From Bradyrhizobium sp. Ash2021 (GTDB lineage Bacteria; Pseudomonadota; Alphaproteobacteria; Rhizobiales; Xanthobacteraceae), in contig NZ_CP100604.1 of assembly GCF_031202265.1 (NCBI RefSeq), forward strand, positions 1,302,001 through 1,366,000: a stretch of 64,000 bases of DNA, given 5' to 3'. Under the pieces are notes generated by a model that worked only from the letters and a program-made list of their open reading frames with translations, searched no databases and had not been told where the DNA came from. This document shows positions 1 through 9,430 of the stretch, one piece after another (the first letter of the stretch is position 1; each line of letters opens with the position of its first letter). Position numbers and translations under genes: made by a program.

Positions 1-1141
1 GCTCCTTCATCTTGGCGTCGGTCTTGTAGATATCTTCGGGATCGCCGGACAGCGCGGCCCATCGGAACGGTCCGATACCGCGGCAGAACAGCGGACGAAT
101 ATAGGCCGGCACGAAGCCCGGAAAATCGAACGCGTTTTCGAGGCCTTCTTCCTTGGCCATCTGGCGAATGTTGTTGCCGTAGTCGAGCGTCGGCACGCCC
201 ATCTGATGGAAGGCAAGCATCGCGCGGACATGATCGACCATGGAGCGGCGCGCCGCGCTGCCGACGGCTTTCGGATCGGTCTCGCGCTTGGATTCCCAAT
301 CGGTCAGGCTCCACCCCTTCGGCAGATAGCCGTTGATCGGGTCGTGGGCGGATGTCTGGTCGGTGACCACATCGGGGCGCACACCGAGCCGCACCAATTC
401 GGGCAAGATCTCGGCGGCATTGCCCGGCAGGCCAACGGACAGCGGCTTCTTCTCCTTGCAGGACTTCTCGATAATGGCGAGGGCATCCTGCAGGTCTTTC
501 GCCTGAACATCGAGGTAGCCGGTGCGCAGACGCATTTCGATGCGGCTGGGCTGGCATTCGATGGCCAGGCAGGAGGCGCCGGCCATGGTCGCGGCCAGCG
601 GCTGTGCGCCGCCCATGCCGCCGAGTCCGGCGGTCAGAATCCATTTTCCGGCGAGGCTGCCGCCATAATGTTGACGACCGATCTCGATGAAGGTCTCGTA
701 GGTGCCCTGGACGATGCCCTGCGAGCCGATATAGATCCACGAGCCGGCCGTCATCTGGCCGTACATCATCAAGCCTTTGCGATCGAGTTCGTTAAAGTGA
801 TCCCAGGTGCCCCAATGCGGCACCAGATTCGAGTTGGCGATCAGCACGCGCGGCGCGTCCCGATGTGTCCGAAAAACCCCGACGGGCTTTCCCGATTGCA
901 CGATCAGCGTTTCATCGTCCTCGAGATCGCGCAGCGACGCGACGATGCGATCGAAACTCTCCCAGTTGCGGGCGGCGCGACCGATGCCGCCATACACCAC
1001 GAGCTCGCCGGGCTTTTCGGCCACGTCGGGATCGAGGTTGTTCATCAGCATGCGCAGCGGCGCTTCGGTGAGCCAGCACTTGGCCGACAGTTCGGTGCCG
1101 TGCGCGGCGCGAATGACGCGGGCGTTATCGATACGGGTCAT
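1..1141 (-). CDS. hutU: Urocanate hydratase, C-terminus beyond left edge
   Basis: HutU converts urocanate to imidazolonepropionate, the second step of histidine breakdown, in the cytosol using tightly bound NAD+. The 380 visible residues give an almost unbroken match to known urocanases: the N-terminal [14 protein letters not shown] block, the [14 protein letters not shown] nucleotide-binding loop, and [13 protein letters not shown] and [15 protein letters not shown] further on. The catalytic-cysteine segment (ARICWVG in other urocanases) would lie off the window. The ATG overlaps the hutG stop codon in an ATGA junction, so it is translationally coupled in a hutI-hutG-hutU operon. Confidence 0.97.
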   Translation of the reverse strand, partial: MTRIDNARVIRAAHGTELSAKCWLTEAPLRMLMNNLDPDVAEKPGELVVYGGIGRAARNWESFDRIVASLRDLEDDETLIVQSGKPVGVFRTHRDAPRVLIANSNLVPHWGTWDHFNELDRKGLMMYGQMTAGSWIYIGSQGIVQGTYETFIEIGRQHYGGSLAGKWILTAGLGGMGGAQPLAATMAGASCLAIECQPSRIEMRLRTGYLDVQAKDLQDALAIIEKSCKEKKPLSVGLPGNAAEILPELVRLGVRPDVVTDQTSAHDPINGYLPKGWSLTDWESKRETDPKAVGSAARRSMVDHVRAMLAFHQMGVPTLDYGNNIRQMAKEEGLENAFDFPGFVPAYIRPLFCRGIGPFRWAALSGDPEDIYKTDAKMKE

Positions 1142-1965
1142 GACAAATTCCTCTCGTGAGCAAAACTAAGACAGGATTTCAGAATGCCTTCCAATGCGTC
1201 GCGCATCGGTTGGGCGTAGGTCGGATCGTAGGATGCCGGCCATTCGCCTTCGGCGACGGGCCCGAGCCGCTCAGGCATGTAGCCGCGACACGCCAGCTCC
1301 ATCTGAATGGTGTGCACACCGTTTTTCGGGTCGCCGTGGCGGCGGGTAATCCAGCCTCCGGTAAAGCGGCCGTTGGTGACGTGTGTGAAGCCGGTCTTGG
1401 CGCAGATGGCTTCGACGCCTGCGGTCAAAGCCGGATCGCAGCTCGCGCCGGAATTGGTACCAATATTGAAGTTCGGCAACTCACCATCGAACAGCCGGGG
1501 GATGACGGACCGGATCGAGTGACAGTCGTAGACAGCGACGGTCGGAAACAGCTGTCGAAGGCGCACGATCTCCTGTTCCAGTCTCGCATGGTATGGATCG
1601 AAATATTGCGTGCGACGCTCGGCAATCTCGGCCGGGACCAGTTCGGCGCCACTCTTGTAAAGCGGCTCACCATCGAAGGTCGTCGTCGGGCACAGTTCGG
1701 TGGTCTGCTGACCAGGATAAAGCGTGGTGCCGGCCGGGTTGCGGTTCACGTCGATCACGGTGCGCGATATCGCGGTGTGAATGGTGGTCGCGCCGAGATC
1801 CGCAGCGAAGGCGTAAAGTTTGTCGATCCACCAATCCGCGTCCTTGCGGGCGATCCATGGCGAGACCAGACGGCTTTCCAGTTCGGCCGGAATCTCGGTT
1901 CCGGTATGTGGAAATGAAACGATCAGCGGTGCGTCACCGCGGCGGACAGTCAACCAGGGCGTCAT
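1138..1965 (-). CDS. hutG: N-formylglutamate deformylase
   Basis: This 275-residue protein belongs to the N-formylglutamate amidohydrolase family. It hydrolyses N-formylglutamate to glutamate and formate, the last step of the five-enzyme histidine pathway. Recognisable family blocks are [10 protein letters not shown] near residues 17-26, VYDCHSIRS in the middle, and [11 protein letters not shown]. Its presence together with HutF indicates the route in which formiminoglutamate is deiminated first. The start overlaps hutI by four bases (ATGA), with a GGAGGGG ribosome site inside the hutI end; its own end overlaps hutU in the same way. Confidence 0.95.
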   Translation of the reverse strand: MTPWLTVRRGDAPLIVSFPHTGTEIPAELESRLVSPWIARKDADWWIDKLYAFAADLGATTIHTAISRTVIDVNRNPAGTTLYPGQQTTELCPTTTFDGEPLYKSGAELVPAEIAERRTQYFDPYHARLEQEIVRLRQLFPTVAVYDCHSIRSVIPRLFDGELPNFNIGTNSGASCDPALTAGVEAICAKTGFTHVTNGRFTGGWITRRHGDPKNGVHTIQMELACRGYMPERLGPVAEGEWPASYDPTYAQPMRDALEGILKSCLSFAHERNLS

Positions 1966-3164
1966 GCTCCCCTCCAGACACGTTGAAAAAGCGGGTTAAA
2001 GCCGATGCGATAGACCAGCTCGGCCGGCCGCTCGATGTCCCAGATCGCGAGATTGCACCATTTGCCGGTTTCCAACGTCCCGACGTCCGACAGACGGCCG
2101 AGCGCACGCGCGGCTTCGCGCGTGGCGCCAGCGATCAGTTCGTCCACAGTCAGGCGGAACAGTGTTGCGCCCATATTCATGGTCAGCAGCAGTGACGTCA
2201 GCGGCGAAGTGCCCGGATTGCAATCGGTCGCAATCGCGATTTTCACCCCATGCCGGCGAAACACTTCCACCGGCGGCATTTTCGTCTCGCGCAGCACATA
2301 GAATGCGCCCGGCAGCAGCACAGCAACCGTTCCGGCCTTGGCCATCGCGATAGCGCCGTCCTCGTCGGTATATTCGAGATGGTCCGCCGACAGTGCGCCA
2401 TGTTCCGACGCGAGGCGCGCGCCGTGCAGGTTCGAGAGCTGGTCCGCATGCAGCTTGATCGCGAGTCCGGCGGCCCGGGCCGCGTCGAACACGCGAGCGG
2501 TTTGCTCCGGCGAAAACGCAATCCCCTCGCAAAACGCGTCGACCGCATCCGCCAGATGATCGCGTGCGATGACGGGAATCATGTCGCAGACCGCGGCGAT
2601 GAAGCGATCCTTGTCGGTGTATTCGGGCGGTAGCGCATGGGCCCCCAGGAACGACGTCGTGACATCGATGGGACGTTCCTTGCCTAGACGTCGGGCGGCC
2701 CGCAGCAGGCGGCATTCGCTATCCAGATCGAGGCCGTAGCCGGATTTGATCTCGATCGTCGTGACGCCTTCGGCGATCAGATGATCCAGCCGCGGCAGCG
2801 AGGCCTTGACCAGATCGTCTTCGCTCGCAGCCCGCGTGGCCTTGACGGTGAAAACTATGCCGCCGCCGGCCCGCGCGATGTCTTCATAGCTGGCGCCCGC
2901 CAGTCGCAGTTCAAACTCGTGGGCCCGGCTTCCGCCGTAGACCAGATGGGTATGGCAGTCGACCAGTCCCGGGGTTACCCACCGGCCATCGAGCCGCGTC
3001 GTTTCAGCCGCGCTCCAGTTGCCAGGCAAATCGGAGGCCGCGCCGACGAAAGCGATCCGGCCATCCTTTGCCGCGATCGCAGCGTTCTCGATGATACCGA
3101 GCCCGGCACTTGCTGGATTGACCGTGACCAGCCGTGCATCGATCCAAATCCTGTCATACTGCAT
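1962..3164 (-). CDS. hutI: Imidazolonepropionase
   Basis: This 400-residue amidohydrolase-superfamily enzyme opens the imidazolone ring to give formiminoglutamate. Metal-binding HxH is at His71/His73 ([11 protein letters not shown]). Other family blocks are the KLHADQLSN histidine, the SADHLEY block, and the [10 protein letters not shown] aspartate near residue 310. It is the first gene of the hutI-hutG-hutU operon. Its ATG is 37 bp from the nearer of two direct operator-like repeats, so HutC repression of this operon is expected. hutH, which often lies in this operon, is not between these genes. Confidence 0.96.
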   Translation of the reverse strand: MQYDRIWIDARLVTVNPASAGLGIIENAAIAAKDGRIAFVGAASDLPGNWSAAETTRLDGRWVTPGLVDCHTHLVYGGSRAHEFELRLAGASYEDIARAGGGIVFTVKATRAASEDDLVKASLPRLDHLIAEGVTTIEIKSGYGLDLDSECRLLRAARRLGKERPIDVTTSFLGAHALPPEYTDKDRFIAAVCDMIPVIARDHLADAVDAFCEGIAFSPEQTARVFDAARAAGLAIKLHADQLSNLHGARLASEHGALSADHLEYTDEDGAIAMAKAGTVAVLLPGAFYVLRETKMPPVEVFRRHGVKIAIATDCNPGTSPLTSLLLTMNMGATLFRLTVDELIAGATREAARALGRLSDVGTLETGKWCNLAIWDIERPAELVYRIGFNPLFQRVWRGA

Positions 3165-3200
3165 GCGCCCTCGCAGAATGCCGCCGCCGTTCCATGGCGT

Positions 3201-3222
3201 TTCAATTGTCTATACATAATTG
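3201..3222. promoter_or_regulatory. Probable HutC operator, copy 1
   Basis: A 22-bp box reading TTCAATTGTCTATAC then TAATTG lies in the divergent hutI/hutF promoter region. The GTCTATAC core resembles HutC-family binding sites. A nearly identical copy (one mismatch) starts 32 bp downstream, about three helical turns away on the same face of the DNA. HutC is encoded two genes downstream. Confidence 0.75.
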
Positions 3223-3232
3223 CGTGCCGGTC

Positions 3233-3254
3233 TTCAATTGTCTATACTTAATTG
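3233..3254. promoter_or_regulatory. Probable HutC operator, copy 2
   Basis: Second copy of the 22-bp box, differing at one base (TATACT in place of TATACA), ending 24 bp before the hutF start. With copy 1 it can control both the minus-strand hutIGU operon and plus-strand hutF-hutC, which would make hutC autoregulated. Confidence 0.75.
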
Positions 3255-3278
3255 ATCAGCAGTGGAGACTGGCCTGGA

Positions 3279-4694
3279 ATGACCCCACAGAAAACGCACA
3301 ACGCTTCCGATCGGAAGCAACCGGCGGCAGGTCATAAGCTGTTTTTCGACCACGCATTTTTGCCCAACGGCTGGGCCCGCAATGTCCGTCTTTCGGTCGT
3401 GGATGGCATCATTGCAAATGTCGAGATCGATGCCGAGCGCGGCGACAGCACATACGTGAAGGGTTTGGCGCTGCCGGGCCTTCCCAACCTTCATTGTCAT
3501 ACTTTTCAGCGCGGGATGGCTGGACTGTCCGAGCGCCGGGGGGCGGGCAACGACAGTTTCTGGACGTGGCGCGATGTGATGTATCGCTTCCTCGGTCGTC
3601 TTTCCCCCGACGACGTCGAAGCCATCGCGGCTTACGCCTATGTTGAAATGCTCGAGCAGGGTTTCACGTCGGTCGCTGAATTCCACTACGTGCATCACGA
3701 TATCGACGGATCGCCTTATGCCGATCTGGCCGAGATGGCGTCACGGATCGTCGCGGCCGCATCGGCGACCGGGATTGGACTAACGCTATTGCCGGCGCTC
3801 TATAACTACGGCGGCTTTGGTGGTGTAGCGCCTGCTGCTGGTCAACGCCGCTTCCTGAATGATCCCGACAGATTCCTGAGATTGCTTGAAGGCACGCGGG
3901 CGGTTGCCGCGACGTTACCTTCGACGGCGGTCGGGATCGCCCCGCATTCGTTGCGCGCGGTGACACCGGCCTCGCTGCGGACTGTCGTTCAGGGCGCCGG
4001 CGCCGGCCCCATCCACATTCACGTCGCCGAACACGTCAAGGAAGTCGAGGACTGCATCGCCTGGTCCGGTCGCCGACCGGTCGAATGGCTGATGGAAAAC
4101 ATATCTGTCGATCAGCGCTGGTGCCTGATCCATGCGACCCACATGACAGCTGATGAAACGCGCGCACTGGCGCATTCGGGCGCGGTGGCAGGCCTTTGCC
4201 CGATCACGGAAGCGTCGCTAGGCGACGGCATTTTCAACGGTCCCGATTTTCTGGCGGCCGGAGGGCGGTTCGGTCTGGGCACCGACTCCAACATCGAGAT
4301 CGATGCCGCGGGTGAATTGCGGCTGCTCGAGTATAGTCAGCGCCTTGGCAATCGCGGGCGCAACATCATGACAACGAAGCCGGGTGAATCGACGGGCGAG
4401 CGCCTCTTTGTGGAGGCGCTTGCAGGCGGCGCGCAGGCGCTCGCGCGTCCGGTCGGCGCCATCGCGATCGGCCGTCGCGCGGATATTGTGGCGCTTGACG
4501 CCGAGCACACGAGCTTCGCAACGACGCGTGCCGGGCACTGGCTCGATTCGTGGATTTTCGTTCCAGGGCGTCCGGCCGTGCAGACGGTCCTTGTCGGCGG
4601 CAAGATCGTCGTCGAAGAGGGGCGTCATTGGCAGAACGAAGCGATAACCGTTCGATATCGCGCGGCGCTCGCGAGGCTGGTGAATGATTCCTAG
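3279..4694 (+). CDS. hutF: Formimidoylglutamate deiminase
   Basis: HutF deiminates N-formiminoglutamate to N-formylglutamate and ammonia, feeding HutG. The 471-residue product is an amidohydrolase-superfamily protein with LPNLHCHTFQRGMAG (metal HxH), IHIHVAEHVKEVEDC in the middle, and GLGTDSNIEIDAAGELRLLEY near the C-terminus. I chose the ATG at 3279 because a GGAG lies 12 bases upstream; an in-frame TTG at 3252 sits inside the second operator copy and would be an unlikely start. The stop overlaps the hutC start by 11 bases, so the two are coupled. Confidence 0.95.
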   Translation: MTPQKTHNASDRKQPAAGHKLFFDHAFLPNGWARNVRLSVVDGIIANVEIDAERGDSTYVKGLALPGLPNLHCHTFQRGMAGLSERRGAGNDSFWTWRDVMYRFLGRLSPDDVEAIAAYAYVEMLEQGFTSVAEFHYVHHDIDGSPYADLAEMASRIVAAASATGIGLTLLPALYNYGGFGGVAPAAGQRRFLNDPDRFLRLLEGTRAVAATLPSTAVGIAPHSLRAVTPASLRTVVQGAGAGPIHIHVAEHVKEVEDCIAWSGRRPVEWLMENISVDQRWCLIHATHMTADETRALAHSGAVAGLCPITEASLGDGIFNGPDFLAAGGRFGLGTDSNIEIDAAGELRLLEYSQRLGNRGRNIMTTKPGESTGERLFVEALAGGAQALARPVGAIAIGRRADIVALDAEHTSFATTRAGHWLDSWIFVPGRPAVQTVLVGGKIVVEEGRHWQNEAITVRYRAALARLVNDS

Positions 4695-5427
4695 CACGCC
4701 AACTCTGGACAAAAAGAGCACCGTGGCGCGTTACGCGGAAATTCAGCGCGCGCTGGAGACCGCTATTTTTTCGGGCGATTGGCCGCCGGGCGCGCGCGTG
4801 CCGTCCGAGCAGGAGCTGCTGAAGCAATACCGCTGCTCGCGAATGACCGTCAACAAGGCGCTGAGCGCGCTGGCGGCGTCAGGGCTGATCGTTCGCCGTC
4901 GTCGGTCCGGGAGTTTCGTCGCGACGCCTGAAGCCGAGAAGAATGTCCTGCAGATTTCCGACACCGAAGACGAGGTCGTGCGGGAGGGCAAATCCTATCG
5001 GATGGAGTTGCTGTCCAGCAAAGTGCGAAAATCAACCGCGCAGGATAGCGCTCATCTGGGCGTACCGGTCGGCACCCGGGTTCTCGCGCTCACATGTGCT
5101 CATTTCGCTGACGATCGGCCAATCCTGTTCGAGCACCGCTTGATCAATCTCGTTGCGGTGCCTTCGGCGGAAAAAGTCGATTTCAGCGGCCAGTCGCCAG
5201 GGAACTGGCTGCTCGCGAAAGTGCCGTGGAGCGAGGCTGAACATCACATCCGCGCGCGGAACGCCAGCGCCGAAGTCGCGGCGGCGCTTGATATCAAGAA
5301 GGGCGATGCCTGCCTCGTCGTGGAGCGCAGAACGCAACACGTCAGCCAGTTCATCACCCACGTTATGCTGTTCTATCCCGGTCAAAGCTATCATCTGGTG
5401 GCCCGGTTCAATCCATCGGGAGGGTAA
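4684..5427 (+). CDS. hutC: Histidine utilisation repressor, GntR/UTRA family
   Basis: This 247-residue regulator has an N-terminal GntR winged helix (about residues 15-80, including PSEQELLKQYRCSRMTVNKAL) and a C-terminal UTRA ligand-binding domain (about 100-240). HutC proteins repress hut genes and release DNA when urocanate binds. Overlap with hutF, and paired operators in front of hutF, support autoregulation. Accessory sequence begins directly after it. Confidence 0.93.
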   Translation: MIPSTPTLDKKSTVARYAEIQRALETAIFSGDWPPGARVPSEQELLKQYRCSRMTVNKALSALAASGLIVRRRRSGSFVATPEAEKNVLQISDTEDEVVREGKSYRMELLSSKVRKSTAQDSAHLGVPVGTRVLALTCAHFADDRPILFEHRLINLVAVPSAEKVDFSGQSPGNWLLAKVPWSEAEHHIRARNASAEVAAALDIKKGDACLVVERRTQHVSQFITHVMLFYPGQSYHLVARFNPSGG

Positions 5428-5541
5428 GACCTGCACGGGCCAACGCAATGCCGCCGAACGAACGCTGTGTCCGTCGTCAGATGATTTAAGACTTGTCAGG
5501 CGTTTTGAGAAGGGAGGCTCTGGCTCATCAGGGTTAGAGTT

Positions 5542-5700
5542 TAAGCGGCCTGCAGCTGATGCTGCAAGCGTCACATAGCCGCGTGGAAGGCAATCGAACA
5601 GTTTCAGCTTCATTGTGCGTTCAAGGCTGTCAACGCACCGCGCAACGGTCGAATGATCGGCGCGGGGCCGTCTGGCTGTTGCCGCGATGTTGCGCGGCAT
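5542..5700 (-). pseudogene. LysR-family regulator remnant (DNA-binding helix only)
   Basis: A minus-strand frame encodes ADHSTVARCVDSLER followed by LKLFDCLPRGYVTL, the recognition helix and wing start of LysR regulators. Nothing of the effector domain follows and no proper N-terminus precedes it; the frame then runs on into unrelated sequence antisense to hutC. The whole 5428-5860 gap has no intact gene, and this is the only recognisable piece in it. Confidence 0.6.
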
Positions 5701-5860
5701 CTACTATTCTTTCGCTTTCGTTCTTACGAGATTGTAGCCGGTGGTCGCCAAATGCCGTCGATCTTGCGTTGCGCATCCTTGAGTAGGACGTAGCAAACTC
5801 ACCCTGAGTTCTCGCGCGCGGCGGCCAAGGATCAGCCGACACTCCTCCGGAGAGACGAAC

Positions 5861-6037
5861 ATGCGCATGGTTGTGGACAGCAACTTCCTGAGAAGCGAAG
5901 AACTTCGTTCTCATCTTTCGAGGTCGCGCTTCAACGACGTTGTCGTGTGCGATTTCGTCGAACTTGAAATGCTGAAAGGGGAGTCACTAACGACGATAAT
6001 GGAGTCGACGAAGATCCTTGCCGACTTCCCCAAGCAA
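5861..6037 (+). pseudogene. PIN-like small protein, 3' end lost at IS630 junction
   Basis: A good ribosome site (GGAGAGACGAAC) precedes an ATG that opens a frame starting MRMVVDSNFLR and continuing to ILADFPKQ at residue 59. This resembles the N-terminal half of a PIN-domain-like protein: acidic residue after the first strand, DFVELEMLKG helix. After residue 59 the frame runs antisense through IS630 transposase sequence, so the original C-terminus is gone. Family assignment is from memory and moderate. Confidence 0.55.
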
Positions 6038-7101
6038 ATGACGGAAGCCAAAATCTGGTCTGCGGACTTGGTCCATTTGAAGGGCTTCGGGTTTCTGTTG
6101 TGCAGGTCGATGAAGGTGCGGATGTCGGCCTCGAGCTGCCTGACGGAGGTGTGGACACCTCGCTGGATCTGCTTTCTGGTGAGTTCAGCGAACCAGCGCT
6201 CGACCTGATTGATCCATGACGCGGAAGTCGGCGTAAAATGGACGTGATAGTGAGGCCGGCGGGCGAGCCACGCTTTGATCTTGGGTGTCTTGTGGGTGAC
6301 GTAGTTGTCCATGACGATATGGACATCGAGGCCTTCAGGAACTTGGGCATCGATCTCTTTTAAAAACTTCAAGAACTCGACTGCTCGATGGCGCTTGTAG
6401 CATTTGCCGATGACGAACCCCGAGGCGACATCGAGCGCGGCAAACAGCGAGGTCGTACCATGCCGCACATAGCTGTGCGTACGACGTTCCGGCACGCCAG
6501 GCATCATCGGCAAGACCGGTTGCTCGCGATCGAGTGCCTGAATCTGGCTTTTCTCATCGATGCTGAGGACAAGGGCTCGGTTCGGCGGGGACAGATAAAG
6601 GCCGACGATATCGCGCACCTTGTCGACGAACAGCGGATCGCTCGACAACTTGAATGTCTGGCTACGGTGCGGCTGCAAGCCGAACGCCGACCACATTCGG
6701 CGGATCGTGGTGTGGGAAAAGCCGGTTTCCGCGGCCATCGAGCGGATCGACCAGTGTGTCGCATCGGTCGGCGTCGTACGCAATGTCCGCTCGATCACGG
6801 CAGCAACTTGATCGTCGTTGATGGTTCGAGGACGGCCAGGACGGGCCTCGTCAAGCAGGCCATCACAGCGATCCTTCAAAAATCGGCGGCGCCACTTGCC
6901 AACGGTATGTTCGTGGAGGCCGAGTTCGGCAGCCACAGACTTGCTTGGCAATCCATCCGCACATCGTAGGATCGCGCGGCATCGCTCAGATAGCGACCGG
7001 GCAACACGATGACGACGAACTTGCCTCTCCAAGTACACCCGCTCCTGCGGACTCAGAACCAACGGCGCGATCGGCCGGCCTCTCACACCTGCATTCGCCA
7101 C
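5911..7101 (-). CDS. IS630-family transposase with replaced C-terminal tail
   Basis: This 396-residue frame has the N-terminal helix-turn-helix pair (residues 20-140) and a DDE catalytic domain with Asp182 (LSIDEKSQ), Asp265 (VMDNYVTHK) and Glu301 (WINQVERWF). Transposase sequence is recognisable to about Val354 (ADQILASV, low coordinate 6040). The last 42 residues are antisense read-through of the broken PIN-like gene, so the natural stop codon and the left end of the element are missing. The catalytic core is complete but the element probably cannot transpose. A second, shorter copy lies at 13222-13905. Confidence 0.9.
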   Translation of the reverse strand: MANAGVRGRPIAPLVLSPQERVYLERQVRRHRVARSLSERCRAILRCADGLPSKSVAAELGLHEHTVGKWRRRFLKDRCDGLLDEARPGRPRTINDDQVAAVIERTLRTTPTDATHWSIRSMAAETGFSHTTIRRMWSAFGLQPHRSQTFKLSSDPLFVDKVRDIVGLYLSPPNRALVLSIDEKSQIQALDREQPVLPMMPGVPERRTHSYVRHGTTSLFAALDVASGFVIGKCYKRHRAVEFLKFLKEIDAQVPEGLDVHIVMDNYVTHKTPKIKAWLARRPHYHVHFTPTSASWINQVERWFAELTRKQIQRGVHTSVRQLEADIRTFIDLHNRNPKPFKWTKSADQILASVICLGKSARIFVDSIIVVSDSPFSISSSTKSHTTTSLKRDLER

Positions 7102-7151
7102 AAGCGCTCTCCTCTATAGAGATTCGAGCTATCATATAATGTGACGAACTT
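6040..7151 (-). mobile_element. IS630-family element, left end deleted
   Basis: The right limit at 7151 is set by comparison with the second copy: both share the sequence up to GTGACGAACTT and then diverge. The left limit is the point where transposase coding meets the PIN-like gene. No matching terminal inverted repeat was found on the left. The right flank is the 3' piece of a CKG-repeat peptide gene whose 5' piece is not on the other side, so this is not a simple insertion. Confidence 0.8.
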
Positions 7152-7153
7152 AT

Positions 7154-7249
7154 GCCTGTAAGGGCCTGAACGCATGCAAGGGTCAGGGCTTTGCTGAACT
7201 GACCAAGGGTGAATGTGCCGCCGCCAAAGGCAAGTTCAAGCCTGCTTAG
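7154..7249 (+). pseudogene. 3' fragment of a CKG-repeat (BufA2-type) peptide gene
   Basis: The first bases after the IS630 end encode ACKGLNACKGQGF and then a Cys-containing tail ending GKFKPA and TAG, 31 residues in all. It is the C-terminal third of the same family as the intact genes at 8554-8811 and 21055-21312. Signal peptide and the first CKG units are missing. A strong hairpin with a T-rich tail follows directly. Confidence 0.85.
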
Positions 7250-7262
7250 TCTTCAGGAGTTG

Positions 7263-7295
7263 GGGCCCGGCAGAACGTCGGGTCCGTCTTCTTTT
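7263..7295 (+). terminator. Rho-independent terminator after the CKG fragment
   Basis: A nine-pair stem (GGGCCCGGC against GTCGGGTCC, two G-T pairs) with a five-base loop is followed by GTCTTCTTTT. It is the original terminator of the broken peptide gene. The next 400 bases, to 7703, hold no gene I can support. Confidence 0.7.
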
Positions 7296-7703
7296 GTAGA
7301 GCAATTGTGGAAGCGGACTGCCCCGAGACCTCCGTGCGATTTTGCGCCCAAAATGGATTTGGATTGTCCATGAGCTATTGGACATGCGATTCAGAACCGA
7401 CGATTTTTCCGCTTCCAATCCCAAATTAGAGCTCGCCCCCGTCTGACCTTGCGGATCACGTCGCTTACCGCACTATCGTCGATGCTCACCTCAGATGGCC
7501 ACCATCAGTATAGGTGGTAGCGTGTCCCCGCAACCAAACCTGTCGCATTGTCGAGACGAAGCAGCCTGCCTTTGGCGGGCTTCTTCTTTTCGCGAGAAAC
7601 GCTCGGCCGCAAAAGGCAGTGGCGGCACGTCCCGTTCTATCCAGTGCACCAACTTACGACAAAAACCCGCCGACCTTCCTCCCGCGGATCGGTTAGCGCG
7701 CGG

Positions 7704-8360
7704 CTATCTGAGTCGGTCAGCGATTTTGGCAACGGCTGCTTGGGCGCAAACCTCGTCCTTATCGCCTCCCGGAGCGCCGCCGACGCCAATAGCGCCGACG
7801 ACATCTTCGCCCGACTTGATAACCACGCCTCCGGGTACCAGGAAGACGCCGGGGAGATGCTGCAGCGGCCCGAAGGCTGGGCCACTGCTCACCCTCCCAA
7901 CGACGGCGCTCGTCGTGCTTTCACCAAAATTCGGGCCAAGCGAGACTGCGCCGTAGGATTTGCCGTGACTGCTGTCGAGGGTATGTGGCGGGGCCAGGTC
8001 GCCTTTGGCGACGGCTTTGACAAGGCCGGACGCATCCACCACCGTCGCAGTGACGCGATAGCCGGATTTTTCGCAAACGGTCACCGCTTCCATAGCACCA
8101 ACCGCATGAGATTTAGGACCATCACTAACTGTAACCAAGTGAATATTTCGCCAGTATTCTGGAATGACAAGCGGGCGTGCGACGATGCCGTCATGGATTA
8201 TTGAATGTTCGGGGAAGAATCCGAAGCCGAAACGGCTTGCCACCATCGCAAGGACCCAATCGTCCCGGTCGCTTTTGTAGATGAGACTCCACTTGAATGT
8301 TTCGGGATAGCCAAGCGCCTGAATGATGACGGGATCGAAGCGCTCGTAGTGGCTTTGCAA
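7704..8360 (-). pseudogene. Chimera: LysR effector-domain piece fused in frame to GlcG/HbpS-like domain
   Basis: Residues 1 to about 90 match the end of a LysR effector-binding domain (YKSDRDDWVLAMVASRFGFGFFPE, then HLVTVSDGPKSHAVGA). From about residue 94 the protein becomes a GlcG/HbpS-like (DUF336) domain: CEKSGYRVTATVVDASG, PHTLDSSHGKSYGA, and a Gly-rich GGVVIKSGEDVVGAIGVGGAPGGDKDE end. The frame stays open upstream of the TTG at 8360 but offers no ATG, GTG or TTG. Either a real fused protein lost its start or two fragments were joined. GlcG-like domains can bind haem; function here is unproven. Confidence 0.65.
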
Positions 8361-8553
8361 ATAATGTTTTGTCCAAGCCGATGGGTACGTTGATATCAGT
8401 TGTGGGGCAACTCCTGGCCGGTTCGATATGGGGAGATACGCGAAGCATGACAGGTCGAGCGCAGCGAAGATATTTGTTTTGCTACGGGGTCTTTGGAGGT
8501 CGTACGGCCCTCATGGCTCGCTTGATGTCAACCCAAGTCTGGAGAAATCTGTC

Positions 8554-8811
8554 ATGAAACTTAACCCAAAATCTGGAGCGGCGATCGCCGCAGCTGCTGC
8601 CACTCTGTTCCTGGCTGGGGCGAACATGTCGACGGTCGCCTATGCGGCAGGCGAAGGCCACTGCATCGGCGCCAACGCCTGCAAGGGCCAGAGCGCCTGT
8701 AAGGGTGGCAATCACGCCTGCAAGGGTCAGAATGCCTGCAAGGGCCAGGGCTTTTCGGAGTTGACCAAAGCCGACTGCGCCGCTGCCAAGGGCAAGTTCA
8801 AGGCCGGTTGA
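8554..8811 (+). CDS. CKG-repeat Cys-rich peptide, BufA2-type bufferin precursor
   Basis: This 85-residue precursor has a Sec-type signal (residues 1-31, hydrophobic Ala-rich core, cleavage after AYA) and a short mature part with Cys37, 43, 49, 56, 62 and 75 arranged as NACKGQ, SACKGG, HACKGQ, NACKGQ units, then a KADCAAAKGKFK tail. Peptides of this type are substrates of MNIO (DUF692) enzymes, which convert Cys to copper-binding heterocycles for export to the periplasm. The only MNIO gene in the window is bufB at 11409, not adjacent, so modification in trans is inferred. I took the ATG at 8554 (GGAG upstream, signal peptide) over an upstream start at 8428. Confidence 0.85.
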   Translation: MKLNPKSGAAIAAAAATLFLAGANMSTVAYAAGEGHCIGANACKGQSACKGGNHACKGQNACKGQGFSELTKADCAAAKGKFKAG

Positions 8812-8833
8812 TTCAGCCACATTCCGAAGTTAA

Positions 8834-8855
8834 GGGTCCGGCGTGTGCCGGGCCC
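8834..8855 (+). terminator. Hairpin after the CKG peptide gene
   Basis: GGGTCCGGC, a GTGT loop, then GCCGGGCCC form a nine-pair stem with one G-T pair, 22 bases after the stop codon. There is no clear T-run, so it may act as an mRNA-stabilising or inefficient terminator structure. The following stretch 8856-9430 has no gene I can support. Confidence 0.55.
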
Positions 8856-9430
8856 GAGTTCCGTGATATGGTCAATCGCAAGAAGTTGGACGCGTCGTCC
8901 TTTATATCGCCGGGTCGGCATCCGGTGCCGACGTAGTTTCGCCGAGCCAGCATGAACGTCGCGGGCAAGTTGCCAAATTCGGCGGCGGAGATTTCACTTC
9001 CAGACCGTCATATTCCGTCTGCCAAGCCTTTGTTATGACTGTCGATCATCGTATCTTGTGGGTTTTCACGCTTCTGCAACTAAGGGAGCAGTCAAACCTG
9101 GACGAACAATCCCTCGCTGATCCGCTTCCTAGCACGATCCGCCCCCCCTTACACACCGCGAGGTACCTGACCGAGTTCGCTCGCTTGACCGACACTGTCG
9201 TTTATTGCATGGCCCTTGGACCCGAGCGCCGAATTTCATTGGATCGCTCATTGCCGCCGCTGAGACCGGTTGGTACCGCGCGCACCACCAAGCTTTCAAG
9301 CAATTAGCTGGCGCGAAAGAGCAGCTGCGTTGTCAGGGTCGTTTTGGGGGGCGGTCCGGCCGAACCGTAACGCGCTTTCGTCGTTGCAGCACGACAACCC
9401 CGCCCCCGTATCGAGTAGGTCGAGCGTGTT

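Noticed and set aside
5911..6039. C-terminal 42 residues of the IS630 transposase frame as a real extension
   Set aside because: They are the antisense of a PIN-like gene with its own ribosome site, and transposase similarity ends at Val354.
9035..9307. Possible 90-residue gene in the gap before the YHS protein
   Set aside because: No ribosome site, no family likeness and Pro/Arg-rich low-complexity content; left as unannotated gap.
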